From the NCBI RefSeq assembly GCF_021442385.1, contig NZ_MUZA01000009.1, positions 1 through 64,000 of the forward strand: a DNA stretch of 64,000 nt, written 5' to 3'. Below, in pieces: positions 50,657-59,533 of the stretch (positions are counted from its first letter, which is position 1; each line of letters opens with the position of its first letter). The notes under the pieces are model-generated. The model was given only the letters and a program-made list of their open reading frames with translations, did no database searches and had not been told where the DNA came from. Position numbers and translations under genes: made by a program. Origin of the DNA: Micromonospora sp. MH99. GTDB lineage: Bacteria; Actinomycetota; Actinomycetes; Mycobacteriales; Micromonosporaceae.

Positions 50657-52033
50657 GTGCCCGACCTGTCCAAGCTGCCACCCGACTTCCTCTGGGGCGT
50701 CGCCACGGCGGCGTACCAGATCGAGGGGGCCGTCGACGTCGACGGCCGGGCGCCGTCCATCTGGGACACCTTCTCGGCCGTCCCCGGCAACGTCGACAAC
50801 GGCGACACCGGAGCGGTGGCCTGCGACCACTACCACAGGTGGCCGGAGGATCTCGCGTTGCTGCGCCGGCTCGGCGTGGACGCGTACCGGTTCTCGGTGG
50901 CCTGGCCCCGGGTGATGCCCGACGGCGTCGGGCGGGTCAACCCCGCCGGGCTGGACTTCTACGACCGGCTCGTGGACACGCTGCTCGCCGACGGGATCCG
51001 GCCGTTCGTCACGCTCTACCACTGGGACCTGCCGCAGGTTCTCCAGGACCGCGGCGGTTGGCCGGAACGCGCCACGGCCGAGGCATTCGCCGACTACGCG
51101 GCGGTTGTCGCCGCCCGCCTCGGTGACCGGGTGGCCGACTGGAACACGGTCAACGAGCCGCTCTGCGTGTGCTGGATCGGGCACCTGGACGGGACGATGG
51201 CTCCCGGCGAGCGGGACCTCACCCGCGCCGTGCACGCCTCGCACCACGCGCTGCTCGGGCACGGCCTGGCCACCCAGGCGATCCGGGCCAACGCCGCCCG
51301 CGCGGCGTCGGTCGGTCTGGTGCTCAACCTCAGTCCGATCGAGCCGGCGACCGACCGACCCGAGGACGTCGCGGCGGCCCGGCGGGCCGACGGGCACGTC
51401 AACCGCTGGTGGCTCGACCCGATCCACGGTCGCGGTTACCCCGCCGACATGATCGCCACGTACGGGGTCGAGCCGCCGGTACGCGGTGACGACCTGGCGG
51501 TGATCGCCACGCCCACCGACTTCCTCGGTGTGAACTACTACTTCCGTCAACTGGTCGTCGACGATCCGACCGGCCCGGCGCCGTACGCGAAGCAGGTGCC
51601 GGTGCCCGGTTCGGTGGAGACGGCCATGGGCTGGGAGATGTACCCGGCGGGCCTGGAGCGGCTGCTCGTCGACGTGCACGAGGAGTACCGGCCGGGCCGG
51701 ATCATCGTCACCGAGAGCGGCTCGGCGTGGCCGGACGAGGTCACCGCCGACGGCACCGTTGAGGACAAGGAGCGCACCGACCACCTGGAGCAGCACCTGG
51801 CGGCGTGCGCGTCGGCGGTGGCCCGGGGGGTGCCGCTGGACGGCTACTTCGTGTGGTCGCTGCTGGACAACTTCGAGTGGGCGTACGGCTACGACAAGCG
51901 CTTCGGGCTGGTGCACGTCGACTACGCCACGCAGCGGCGGACGGTGAAGGCGAGCGGCCTGCGCTACGCCGAGCTGATCCGCGCCCACCGCCACCTCGCC
52001 CGCGCCACCGACGCCGCCGCGCCGGTGGCCTGA
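50657..52033 (+). CDS. GH1 beta-glucosidase
   Basis: 458 aa from GTG 50657, which has GAGGAG nine bases upstream; a GTG at 50624 overlapping the permease lacks a site. GH1 marks: [36 protein letters not shown], acid/base Glu in [20 protein letters not shown], nucleophile Glu in [10 protein letters not shown] (often TENG, here TESG), and [30 protein letters not shown]. No signal peptide, so it hydrolyses imported beta-glucosides in the cytoplasm. It is the last gene of the operon opposite the ROK repressor. Confidence 0.93.
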   Translation: MPDLSKLPPDFLWGVATAAYQIEGAVDVDGRAPSIWDTFSAVPGNVDNGDTGAVACDHYHRWPEDLALLRRLGVDAYRFSVAWPRVMPDGVGRVNPAGLDFYDRLVDTLLADGIRPFVTLYHWDLPQVLQDRGGWPERATAEAFADYAAVVAARLGDRVADWNTVNEPLCVCWIGHLDGTMAPGERDLTRAVHASHHALLGHGLATQAIRANAARAASVGLVLNLSPIEPATDRPEDVAAARRADGHVNRWWLDPIHGRGYPADMIATYGVEPPVRGDDLAVIATPTDFLGVNYYFRQLVVDDPTGPAPYAKQVPVPGSVETAMGWEMYPAGLERLLVDVHEEYRPGRIIVTESGSAWPDEVTADGTVEDKERTDHLEQHLAACASAVARGVPLDGYFVWSLLDNFEWAYGYDKRFGLVHVDYATQRRTVKASGLRYAELIRAHRHLARATDAAAPVA

Positions 52034-52126
52034 GGCCGCGGGTCCCGGGCGCCGCGGCCGGCGGCGCCCGGGACCGCACCACGGTGGGCTCTGTGCGTAA
52101 TTCGCCCGCTTATGTGTCACTGCCGC

Positions 52127-52132
52127 TAGTCT
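52127..52132 (+). promoter_or_regulatory. Leaderless -10 (TAGTCT) of molybdoenzyme operon
   Basis: TAGTCT lies six bases before the GTG at 52139, predicting a leaderless mRNA for the three-gene operon. Confidence 0.45.
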
Positions 52133-52138
52133 GGGCCG

Positions 52139-52690
52139 GTGCGGGACGGACCGGAGAACGAGACGACGACGGACGAGCGTCACTCGTCCCGGGTGGCGTT
52201 CGAGGTCAACGGCGACCGCCGTGAGCTGACGCTGGACAACCGCACCACCCTGCTCGACGCGCTGCGCGAGCACCTGGGCCTGACCGGGGCGAAGAAGGGC
52301 TGCGACCACGGCCAGTGCGGCTCCTGCACGGTGCTGCTGGACGGCCGCCGGGCCAAGAGCTGCCTCGTCTTCACGGTCACGGTGGACGGCCGGTCGGTGG
52401 TGACAGTCGAGGGGCTCGCCGGTCCGGACGACCTGTCCCCGTTGCAGGCCGCGTTCGTCGCGCACGACGCGTTCCAGTGCGGCTACTGCACCCCCGGGCA
52501 GCTCTGCTCGGCCCGGGGCATGCTCGACGAGGTCGCCCGGGGCTGGCCCAGCGCGGTCACCGACGACCTCGACTCACCGCCCGAGCTGACCGACGCCGAG
52601 ATCCGCGAGCGGATGGCCGGCAACCTCTGCCGCTGCGCCGCGTACCCGCACATCGTCGCGGCCATCCGCGAGACGGCGACCGCGCCGTGA
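52139..52690 (+). CDS. Molybdoenzyme [2Fe-2S] subunit (PaoA/YagT-like)
   Basis: 183 aa. Plant-type ferredoxin motif GCDHGQCGSCTVLLDGRRAKSC (three Cys plus the fourth) and a second helical [2Fe-2S] domain with QCGYCTPGQLCSA and NLCRCAAYPHIVAAI. The small subunit of xanthine/aldehyde oxidoreductases, passing electrons from molybdenum to FAD. No Tat signal is present, so it is cytoplasmic unlike E. coli PaoA. It overlaps the FAD subunit by four bases. Confidence 0.92.
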   Translation: MRDGPENETTTDERHSSRVAFEVNGDRRELTLDNRTTLLDALREHLGLTGAKKGCDHGQCGSCTVLLDGRRAKSCLVFTVTVDGRSVVTVEGLAGPDDLSPLQAAFVAHDAFQCGYCTPGQLCSARGMLDEVARGWPSAVTDDLDSPPELTDAEIRERMAGNLCRCAAYPHIVAAIRETATAP

Positions 52691-53670
52691 GGCCGTTCCG
52701 CTACCACCGGCCGGCCGACGTGGCCGACGCCGTCGCCGTGCTGGCCGGCGAGCCGCACGCGGCGTACCTGGGCGGCGGGACCAACCTGGTGGACCTCATG
52801 AAGCTCGGGGTGCAGCGGCCCGAGCTGCTGGTGGACGTGACCCGACTGCCGCTGGACACGGTCGAGGAGCTGCCCGACGGCGGGCTGCGCATCGGCGCGA
52901 CAGTGCGCAACAGCGACCTCGCCGCCCACCCCGCGGTTCGCCGCGACTACCCGGTGCTGGCCCGCGCTCTGCTCGCCGCGGCGTCCGGTCAACTGCGCAA
53001 CCTGGCCACGACCGGCGGCAACCTGTTGCAGCACACCCGCTGCGTCTACTTCCAGGACACCGGCAAGGCGTGCAACAAGCGCGACCCGGGCAGCGGCTGC
53101 GCCGCCCTGCACGGGCAGAACCGCGACCTGGCCGTGCTGGACTGGTCCGAACAGTGCGTGGCCACCCACCCGTCGGACCTGGCGGTCGCCCTCGCCGCGC
53201 TGGACGCCGTGGTGGAGGTGCACGAGTCCGACGGCCCCCGCGACGTCCCGCTCGCCGCGCTGTACCGCTCCCCCGGCGCGCACCCGGAACGGGAGACCAC
53301 CCTGGCCCGGGGCGCGCTGATCACCGCCGTCCGGCTACCGCCGCTGCCGGCCGCGCGCCGCTCGGCGTACCTCAAGGTGCGCGACCGGGCGTCGTTCGCC
53401 TTCGCCGCCGGCTCGGTGGCCGCGGTGCTCGACCTCGACGGCGACGTGGTCCGCGACGTCCGCCTGGCGTACGGCGCGGTGGCGCACCGGCCGTGGCGGG
53501 CGTACCGGGCCGAGGAGGAGCTGCGCGGTCGGCTGTTCAGCCCGGAGCTGGCCGCGCGGGCCGCCGACGCCGAGTTGGCCGAGGCCCGGCCACTCCGGCA
53601 CAACGGCTTCAAGCTGCCACTGACCCGGGCCATCACGGTGCGGGTGCTCAGCGAGCTGGCGGCCTCGTGA
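52687..53670 (+). CDS. Molybdoenzyme FAD subunit (PaoB/YagS-like)
   Basis: 327 aa from GTG 52687. FAD motif LGGGTNLVDLMKLGV and ATTGGNLLQHTRC. The stretch CVYFQDTGKACNKRDPGSGC after it carries the extra Cys set that binds a [4Fe-4S] cluster in PaoB-type subunits, not found in classic CoxM. Middle subunit of the heterotrimer; electrons leave through FAD. It overlaps both neighbours by four bases. Confidence 0.9.
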   Translation: MRPFRYHRPADVADAVAVLAGEPHAAYLGGGTNLVDLMKLGVQRPELLVDVTRLPLDTVEELPDGGLRIGATVRNSDLAAHPAVRRDYPVLARALLAAASGQLRNLATTGGNLLQHTRCVYFQDTGKACNKRDPGSGCAALHGQNRDLAVLDWSEQCVATHPSDLAVALAALDAVVEVHESDGPRDVPLAALYRSPGAHPERETTLARGALITAVRLPPLPAARRSAYLKVRDRASFAFAAGSVAAVLDLDGDVVRDVRLAYGAVAHRPWRAYRAEEELRGRLFSPELAARAADAELAEARPLRHNGFKLPLTRAITVRVLSELAAS

Positions 53671-55757
53671 GCACCGGCGCGGTCGGTCGGGCGCATCCCC
53701 GGCTGGAGGGCCGGGAGAAGGTCACCGGCACGGCCCGGTACGCGGTCGAGTACCCGGTGGACGGCGTCACGTACGGCTGGGCGGTGCCGGCGGCGGTGGT
53801 CCGGGGTCGCATCACCCGCGTCGACACCGACGAGGCGCTGGCGTCGCCCGGCGTGCTCGCCGTACTGCACCACGGCAACGCGCCCCGGCTGGCCCAGGGT
53901 CCGGAACGGGAGCTGTGGCTGTTGCAGGAGCCCGCGGCGCACTACCGGGGGCAGTTCGTGGCGGTGGTGGTCGCCACCAGCCTGGAGGCCGCCCGCGAGG
54001 GCGCCCGGCTGGTCCGGATCGACTACGACGCCGGCCCGCACAGCACTGTGCTCGCCGCCGACCACCCGGGCCTGTACAAGCCGGAGCACGTCAACCCCAG
54101 TTACCCGACGGACACCGCCGAGGGCGACTTCGACGCCGGGTACGCGGCCGCGCCGGTGCGGGTGGACGTCACCTACCGGACCCCGGCCTACCACAACAAC
54201 CCGATGGAGCCGCACGCCACGACGGCGCAGTGGCACGACGGGCGGCTGGTGGTGCACGACTCCAACCAGGGCCCCGTGGCCGTACAGGCCACGCTGGCCG
54301 AGCTGTTCGAGCTGCCCCAGGAGTCCGTGCGGGTCATCACCGAGCACGTCGGCGGCGGCTTCGGCAGCAAGGGGTACACCAAGGCTGCGGTGGTGCTCGC
54401 CGCGCTCGCCGCCCGGCACGTGGACCGCCCGGTCAAGCTCGCGCTGACCCGCCAGCAGCTGTTCGGGCCGATCGGCTACCGCACCCCGACCATCCAGCGG
54501 GTCCGCCTCGCCGCCGATGCGCACGGACGGCTCACCGCCATCTGCCACGACGCGATCAGTCAGACCTCGACCATCCGGGAGTTCGCCGAACAGACCGCCG
54601 TCTACACCCGCAGCATGTACGCGGCCCCGCACCGACGCACCACCCACCGCCTGGTCCGCCTCGACGTGCCCACGCCGTTCTGGATGCGCGCTCCCGGTGA
54701 GTGCCCCGGCGCGTACGCCCTGGAGTCGGCGATGGACGAGCTGGCGATCGCCGTGGGGGTCGACCCGGTGGAGCTGCGGATCCGCAACGACGCCCAGGTC
54801 GACCCCGACCAGGGCGAGCCGTTCACCAGCCGCAACCTGGTGGCCTGCCTGCGCGAGGGGGCGCAGCGGTTCGGTTGGACCGGCCGGGATCCCACGCCCC
54901 GGGCCCGGCGCGACGGGCGGTGGCTGATCGGCACCGGCGTGGCCGGATCGAGCTACCCGGCCCGGGCTCGACCGTCGTCGGCGGCGGCCACCGCCCGACC
55001 CGACGGCACCTTTCTGGTACGGATCGACGCCACCGACATCGGCACGGGCGCCCGGACGGCGCTCTGGCAGGTGGCCGCCGACGCGCTGGGGGTGCCGCCC
55101 GAGCGGGTCGAGATCCGCATCGGCGACAGTGACCTGCCGGTGGCCCCGCTGGCCGGGGGCTCGATGGGCACGGCCTCGTGGAGCTGGGCCGTGATCCGGG
55201 CCTGCGAGGCGTTGCGCGGGAAGCTGCGCGAGGGCGCGTCGCCGGACACCGAGGTCAGCGCCGAGGCGGACACCACCGACGAGGTGGGCGGGCAGCCCAC
55301 CCGACCCCGGTACGCGTACGGGGCGCAGTTCGTCGAGGTACGGGTGGACGCGGACACCGGCGAGGTGCGGGTGAACCGGCTGCTCGGGGTGTTCGCCGCC
55401 GGTCGGGTGGTGAACCCGACGACGGCGCGCAGTCAGCTGATCGGCGGCATGACGATGGGGCTGTCGATGGCGCTGCACGAGGAGGGCCTGCTCGACGAGC
55501 GCTACGGCGACTGGGTCAACCACGACCTGGCCACGTACCACATCACCGGCTGCGCGGACGTCGAGGCCGTCGAGGCGTACTGGCTGGATGAGCGGGACGA
55601 CGAGCTGAACCCGGCCGGGGTGAAGGGCATCGGCGAGATCGGCATCGTCGGCACCGCGGCGGCGGTCGCCAGCGCCGTCCACCACGCCACCGGCGTCCGC
55701 ATCCGGGACCTGCCGATCCGGTTGGACAAGCTCATCGGAGTTTCAGGCTTGGCTTAA
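53667..55757 (+). CDS. Molybdoenzyme catalytic subunit (PaoC/YagR-like)
   Basis: 696 aa from GTG 53667. Molybdopterin-binding large subunit: YHNNPMEPHATTAQW (Mo-cofactor site), EHVGGGFGSKGYTKAAVV, FWMRAPGECPGAYALESAMDELA (the RAPGE motif), and a catalytic Glu in LNPAGVKGIGEIGIVGTAAAV. It would hydroxylate an aldehyde or N-heterocycle with molybdenum cytosine dinucleotide or MPT. The stop overlaps the palindrome at the ArsR promoter, and no XdhC-type chaperone is in the window. Confidence 0.93.
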   Translation: MSTGAVGRAHPRLEGREKVTGTARYAVEYPVDGVTYGWAVPAAVVRGRITRVDTDEALASPGVLAVLHHGNAPRLAQGPERELWLLQEPAAHYRGQFVAVVVATSLEAAREGARLVRIDYDAGPHSTVLAADHPGLYKPEHVNPSYPTDTAEGDFDAGYAAAPVRVDVTYRTPAYHNNPMEPHATTAQWHDGRLVVHDSNQGPVAVQATLAELFELPQESVRVITEHVGGGFGSKGYTKAAVVLAALAARHVDRPVKLALTRQQLFGPIGYRTPTIQRVRLAADAHGRLTAICHDAISQTSTIREFAEQTAVYTRSMYAAPHRRTTHRLVRLDVPTPFWMRAPGECPGAYALESAMDELAIAVGVDPVELRIRNDAQVDPDQGEPFTSRNLVACLREGAQRFGWTGRDPTPRARRDGRWLIGTGVAGSSYPARARPSSAAATARPDGTFLVRIDATDIGTGARTALWQVAADALGVPPERVEIRIGDSDLPVAPLAGGSMGTASWSWAVIRACEALRGKLREGASPDTEVSAEADTTDEVGGQPTRPRYAYGAQFVEVRVDADTGEVRVNRLLGVFAAGRVVNPTTARSQLIGGMTMGLSMALHEEGLLDERYGDWVNHDLATYHITGCADVEAVEAYWLDERDDELNPAGVKGIGEIGIVGTAAAVASAVHHATGVRIRDLPIRLDKLIGVSGLA

Positions 55758-55764
55758 ATAAGCC
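55751..55764. promoter_or_regulatory. Palindrome GGCTTAAATAAGCC, putative ArsR operator
   Basis: Arms GGCTTA and TAAGCC around AA, overlapping the end of the molybdoenzyme gene and lying about 10 bases before the ArsR -10, fit for autoregulation. Confidence 0.55.
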
Positions 55765-55772
55765 GGTGGTGA

Positions 55773-55778
55773 TATAAC
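55773..55778 (+). promoter_or_regulatory. Leaderless -10 (TATAAC) of ArsR gene
   Basis: TATAAC ends seven bases before the GTG at 55786, so the transcript should start with the start codon. Confidence 0.5.
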
Positions 55779-55785
55779 TGTCGCC

Positions 55786-56151
55786 GTGCACGCCTTCGAC
55801 GTGCTGGGCGACCCGGTCCGGCGCCGCATCCTGGAACTGCTCGCCGACGGCGAGCAGACCGCGGGCGCGGTCAGCGCGGTCATCCGCGACGAGTTCGGCA
55901 TCTCCCAGCCCGCCGTGTCACAGCACCTCAAGGTGTTGCGGGACAACGGCTTCGCCACCGTGCGGCCCGAGGGCGCCCGGCGGCTGTACGCGGTCGACCC
56001 ACGCCCGTTGCGCGAGGTCGACGGCTGGTTGGAGCACTTCCGCCGGTTCTGGACGCCACCCCTGGCGGCACTCGCCACCGAGCTGGCCCGGGGCCGACGC
56101 GACCGTCGCCTGCGCGGGCCCGCCGACCCACCCGAGGAGAGGAACACCTGA
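55786..56151 (+). CDS. ArsR family regulator, AHSA1-linked
   Basis: 121 aa, GTG 55786. AFDVLGDPVRRRILELLADGEQTAGAVSAVIRDEFGISQPAVSQHLKVLRDNGFATVRPEGARRLYAVDPRPL is a full winged helix; C-terminal EVDGWLEHFRRFWTPPLAAL is the family's LEHFR(R)FW tail. No metal-binding Cys. It forms an operon with an SRPBCC gene whose ATG overlaps its last base (TGATG), a very common pair. Probably autoregulated through the palindrome at 55751-55764. Confidence 0.9.
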   Translation: MHAFDVLGDPVRRRILELLADGEQTAGAVSAVIRDEFGISQPAVSQHLKVLRDNGFATVRPEGARRLYAVDPRPLREVDGWLEHFRRFWTPPLAALATELARGRRDRRLRGPADPPEERNT

Positions 56152-56792
56152 TGTTCGACGCGACCGAGCAGATCAACGCCGTCCAGCGGCAGGTCGGCAG
56201 CCGCACCCTGGCCGCGGGCGAGGCCCGGGTGACCACGATCAGCCAGACCTACCAGGCGACGGCCGAGGACCTGTGGGACGCCTGCACCAACGCCGAGCGC
56301 ATCCCCCGCTGGTTCCTGCCGATCAGCGGCGACCTGCGACTGCACGGCACGTACCAGCTCGAGGGCAACGCCCACGGCACCGTCGAGAGCTGCGAGCCTC
56401 CGCACCGCTTCACCGCCACCTGGGAGATGGGCGGCGAGGTGAGCTGGATCGAGGTGCGGGTCACGCCGGTCGGCGACGAACAGGCCCGCCTCGACCTGGA
56501 CCACATCGCGCACGTCGACCAGGACCGGTGGGCACAGTTCGGGCCGGGCGCCGTCGGCGTCGGCTGGGACCTGGGCCTGCTCGGTCTCGCCACCTACCTC
56601 TCCGGCGACGGCAGCGGCGTCCGGCCGGAGGACAGCGCCGAGTGGGTCGCCTCCGCCGAGGGACGACGCGCCATGGAGCTGAGCAGCCAGCTGTGGTGCG
56701 AGGCGAGCATCGCCGCCGGCACCGACGCCGACGAGGCCAAGGCCGCCGCCGAGCGCACCACCGCCTTCTACACGGGCGCCCCCCAGGCCTGA
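56151..56792 (+). CDS. SRPBCC/AHSA1 domain protein
   Basis: 213 aa, ATG 56151 with GAGGAGAGG upstream. Words VTTISQTYQATAEDLWDACTNAERIPRWFLPISGDL, LEGNAHGTVESCEPPHRFTATWEMGGEVSWIEVRVTPV and LDLDHIAHVDQDRW are the AHSA1/SRPBCC fold that binds hydrophobic ligands. The C-terminal 60 residues form helices. Function unknown; partner of the ArsR protein. Confidence 0.88.
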   Translation: MFDATEQINAVQRQVGSRTLAAGEARVTTISQTYQATAEDLWDACTNAERIPRWFLPISGDLRLHGTYQLEGNAHGTVESCEPPHRFTATWEMGGEVSWIEVRVTPVGDEQARLDLDHIAHVDQDRWAQFGPGAVGVGWDLGLLGLATYLSGDGSGVRPEDSAEWVASAEGRRAMELSSQLWCEASIAAGTDADEAKAAAERTTAFYTGAPQA

Positions 56793-56912
56793 GCGACGCC
56801 GACGACGGCGGCCGCCGACCTGCCGCCGCCGTCGTCCGGCGCACCCGGCTCGGATTCGAGCCTGACGTGAATCCGACTCATCGGTTGGATCAGCGCCCTG
56901 TCCTAGATCCGG

Positions 56913-56918
56913 TAGGGT
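56913..56918 (+). promoter_or_regulatory. Putative -10 (TAGGGT) of the caspase-EAL gene
   Basis: TAGGGT would start transcription near 56925, giving a leader of about 57 bases. The leader holds a small stem CGTTGC (56928-56933) / GCAACG (56943-56948) and ends with a GGGGG site before ATG 56982. Confidence 0.4.
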
Positions 56919-56981
56919 CACGCAAAGCGTTGCCGTGCTGTCGCAACGTAATTGCCCACTGGATCACCTGGGGGTGCCGTG

Positions 56982-59168
56982 ATGAGCCGACGGTGGGCGA
57001 TCCTGATCGGAGCCAACGCTTGCGGGTATGACGTCAACCTGCCCAGCCTGCGCTACGCCGAGGACGATGCGCGGGCGGTGCGGGCGGTGCTGCTGGACGA
57101 GCGGATCGGCACGTTCGACGACGGCGACGTCGACCTGTTCATCGGCGAGGGCGCCAGCTGGCGCGAGATCAAGGCCCGGCTGCGCGAGCGGGTGCTGGAG
57201 TCGCGCCCCTCCGACGTGCTGCTGGTCTACTTCGCCGGCCACGCCCTCGTGCCGGAATGGGGCACGCAGTCCGACGCGTATCTGGTGACTGCCGACCTGG
57301 AGGCCGACGGGCTGCGCCGCGAGCCGGACAACGGACTGCGAATGGCGTTCCTCAAGCGGGACGTCTTCGAGGCGTTCGCCGGCACCTCGTTCCTGATCCT
57401 CGACTGCTGCCACGCGGGCGTCTACCTGGACTCGGAGCTGCGGCACACCGAGGCGATGCAGACGTACCGCACCCAGGTCGACAGGCACAGCGCCCTGCTG
57501 GCGTGCCCGAGTGGCGCCGCTGCCCGGGAGAGCGAGGAACACCGGCAGGGCGTGCTCACCCACCAGCTGCTGCGGGCGTTGCGCGGCGAGGCCGCCGACC
57601 CCGGCGGCCGGGTCTCCTTCGCCCAGATGGCCACCTTCGTCGCCGAGCAGGGCATCCACCCCGCGCCCGGGCAGCTCGTCCACATGTGGGGTCCGACCAC
57701 TGTGCTCACCCAGCCGCCGGTGTCCCGACACGAGCGGCAGTCATTGACGGCCCCGGTCAACTCCGGCACGATCCGGCCCTGCAAGAACCCGCTCGACGAC
57801 CTGTCCAGCTCGATCACGCAGCTGCTCGGACGGGTATTCCGCTCGCAGTCTCGTCCACCGCGTTCCGCCCAGCAGGCGGGGCACGCCGAACGGGTCGAGG
57901 TGATCCGGTACGCCCTGGAGGCGGACTCGGTGGCGGTGGTGGAATCCGGCCCCACGGGTATCGGCCAGGTCACCTCCACGGCCCGGTTCAACAAGGAGGA
58001 GCTGCGGCCACTGCTCGAACTGAGCGCCGCGGACACGACCCTGGTCCGCACCTCCTCCCCCGGGCACGTGGTGGCCGACGACGCCGGCCGACGGATCCTC
58101 TGCGTCCCCCTGTCCCAGGAGAACAGCCGCAACCTCACCCTCGCGGTGGTCGATCCCGCCCTCGCCGCGCTGGACATGGGCGAGCCGTTGGCCACCATGC
58201 TGCGGGCCATCTGGAACTCCGATGTCCGCGACGATCCGGTGCACGCCGAGATGCAGGTGCTCACCGCCCTGCGCTCGGCCTACGGCCGGCTGCCGGTGGA
58301 TCTGTACTCGCACGCCTTCAGCCTGTACCAGAAGCTGATCGAGTCGCTGATCATGGTGTTCCAGCCGGTGATGTCGTTGGACCGGCGGCCCGCCGGGGTG
58401 GGCATCCACAGCTACGAGGCACTGGCGAGGCGGCTGGAGACCGACGTACGCGCGCCGGTAGCGGCCCTTCAGATGGCGTACGCCTGGGGCGACCGCTTCG
58501 TCATCGAACGCGACGCGCTGCTGCTGGCCAAGGCGATCGACTCGTACGCCGAGGCCGACGTCGCGTCCGTCTTCGACGTCACCAAGCCGATCTCGGTCAA
58601 CGTCGCGGTGCGCTCCCTGCTCAGCGACGCGTACATCACCCAGGTGCGCACGGCGATCATGGAAGCCAACCTCGATCCGCGCACCGTCACGCTGGAGATC
58701 TCCGAGCAGGACCCGATCCGGCCCGCTCCCGGCGAGGTGTGGCCGCAGGAGCCACTGACGTACTTCCACCGTCGACTGACCAGCCTGGCGCGTGACCTGG
58801 AAATCAGCTTCGCGGTGGACGACTTCGGGGTCGGTTACTCCTCGCTCGCCCGGATGGCGGAGCTTCCGTTGACCCAGATCAAAGTGGACCGGGCCGTCCT
58901 GCACCACCCGCTGGCCGTCGAGGAACTGGACCTGGTGACCCGGGTCGCCCGCTACGCCAGCGACCTCGGCCACGCGCCGAACCCCCGCGCCGTCATCGTG
59001 GAGGGGTTCGACGAGCAGGCGCCGGTGACCCTCAAGCAGATCTACGACCTGCGGATCCGGCACGTACAGGGCTTCATCTGCGGGGAGACCGCGTCGACGT
59101 CGTTGCGTCCGCTCGGGCAGAGCGTCCGGGAGCGGATCGCCGCGATGGCGAGAGGTGAGGATGACTAG
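56982..59168 (+). CDS. Caspase-like protease fused to GAF-like and EAL domains
   Basis: 728 aa from ATG 56982. Residues 1-240: caspase/C14 fold starting RRWAILIGANACGYD, with the active-site His in VYFAGHALV (His87) and Cys in LDCCHAGVY (Cys143). Residues about 300-430: GAF-like segment (VIRYALEADSVAVVESG). Residues 455-728: EAL domain with SYEAL (Glu479), Asn540, Glu572 in LEIS, Asp613-Asp614 in VDDFGVGYSSL, Lys634, Glu674 and Gln696, the set needed for c-di-GMP hydrolysis. No membrane segment. Either the EAL part senses c-di-GMP to gate the protease or the protease controls the phosphodiesterase. It overlaps an EACC1-like gene by eight bases. Confidence 0.9.
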   Translation: MSRRWAILIGANACGYDVNLPSLRYAEDDARAVRAVLLDERIGTFDDGDVDLFIGEGASWREIKARLRERVLESRPSDVLLVYFAGHALVPEWGTQSDAYLVTADLEADGLRREPDNGLRMAFLKRDVFEAFAGTSFLILDCCHAGVYLDSELRHTEAMQTYRTQVDRHSALLACPSGAAARESEEHRQGVLTHQLLRALRGEAADPGGRVSFAQMATFVAEQGIHPAPGQLVHMWGPTTVLTQPPVSRHERQSLTAPVNSGTIRPCKNPLDDLSSSITQLLGRVFRSQSRPPRSAQQAGHAERVEVIRYALEADSVAVVESGPTGIGQVTSTARFNKEELRPLLELSAADTTLVRTSSPGHVVADDAGRRILCVPLSQENSRNLTLAVVDPALAALDMGEPLATMLRAIWNSDVRDDPVHAEMQVLTALRSAYGRLPVDLYSHAFSLYQKLIESLIMVFQPVMSLDRRPAGVGIHSYEALARRLETDVRAPVAALQMAYAWGDRFVIERDALLLAKAIDSYAEADVASVFDVTKPISVNVAVRSLLSDAYITQVRTAIMEANLDPRTVTLEISEQDPIRPAPGEVWPQEPLTYFHRRLTSLARDLEISFAVDDFGVGYSSLARMAELPLTQIKVDRAVLHHPLAVEELDLVTRVARYASDLGHAPNPRAVIVEGFDEQAPVTLKQIYDLRIRHVQGFICGETASTSLRPLGQSVRERIAAMARGEDD

Positions 59169-59484
59169 CGTTCGACTGTTGTTGCCGCCCGAGGTTGTCG
59201 CCGAGCTGCGCCTGCCGCACGAGGGCGTTCGGGACGCGGGCGCCCTGACCCTGGCCATCGAGGGAATCAGCGTCCTGGCGAACCTGGCCACGCTGGCCAC
59301 CCTGCAACCGCAGGCCGAGGCGCTGGTCTCCGCCATCCGAGGTTGGCGGCTGCGCGATCCCCGCCCGACGGTGACGCTCACCGCGCGAGGCCCGGGCCTG
59401 GACCTCACCATCGAGCTGCCCCGCAACGTGAGCCGGGCGCAGCTGCTCGACCAACTGCGCCCGCTGCTCGACCACCACGACTGA
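59161..59484 (+). CDS. EACC1-like small protein paired with caspase
   Basis: 107 aa from ATG 59161 (a GTG at 59155 is also open), overlapping the caspase-EAL gene. A central helix with GALTLAIEGISVLANLATLATLQPQAEALVSAI is followed by GWRLRDPRPTVTLTARGPGLDLTIELPRNVSRAQLLDQL, the two-strand signature I associate with effector-associated constant component 1 (EACC1), described by the Aravind group next to caspases and trypsins in bacterial conflict systems. The family call is a motif reading. It may be the shared adaptor or repressor of the protease. Confidence 0.65.
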   Translation: MTSVRLLLPPEVVAELRLPHEGVRDAGALTLAIEGISVLANLATLATLQPQAEALVSAIRGWRLRDPRPTVTLTARGPGLDLTIELPRNVSRAQLLDQLRPLLDHHD

Positions 59485-59519
59485 ACCTCGGGCGGCGCGT
59501 CGATCAGATCGGGCGCGGG

Positions 59520-59525
59520 TAACGT
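59520..59525 (+). promoter_or_regulatory. Leaderless -10 (TAACGT) of Nudix gene
   Basis: TAACGT lies eight bases before the ATG at 59534, with no ribosome-binding site. Confidence 0.4.
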
Positions 59526-59533
59526 GCTGCGAC

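Noticed and set aside
53070..53670. Reading frame extension upstream of the molybdoenzyme large subunit
   Set aside because: The 895-aa frame begins inside the FAD subunit gene out of frame; GTG 53667 gives the family-typical N-terminus.
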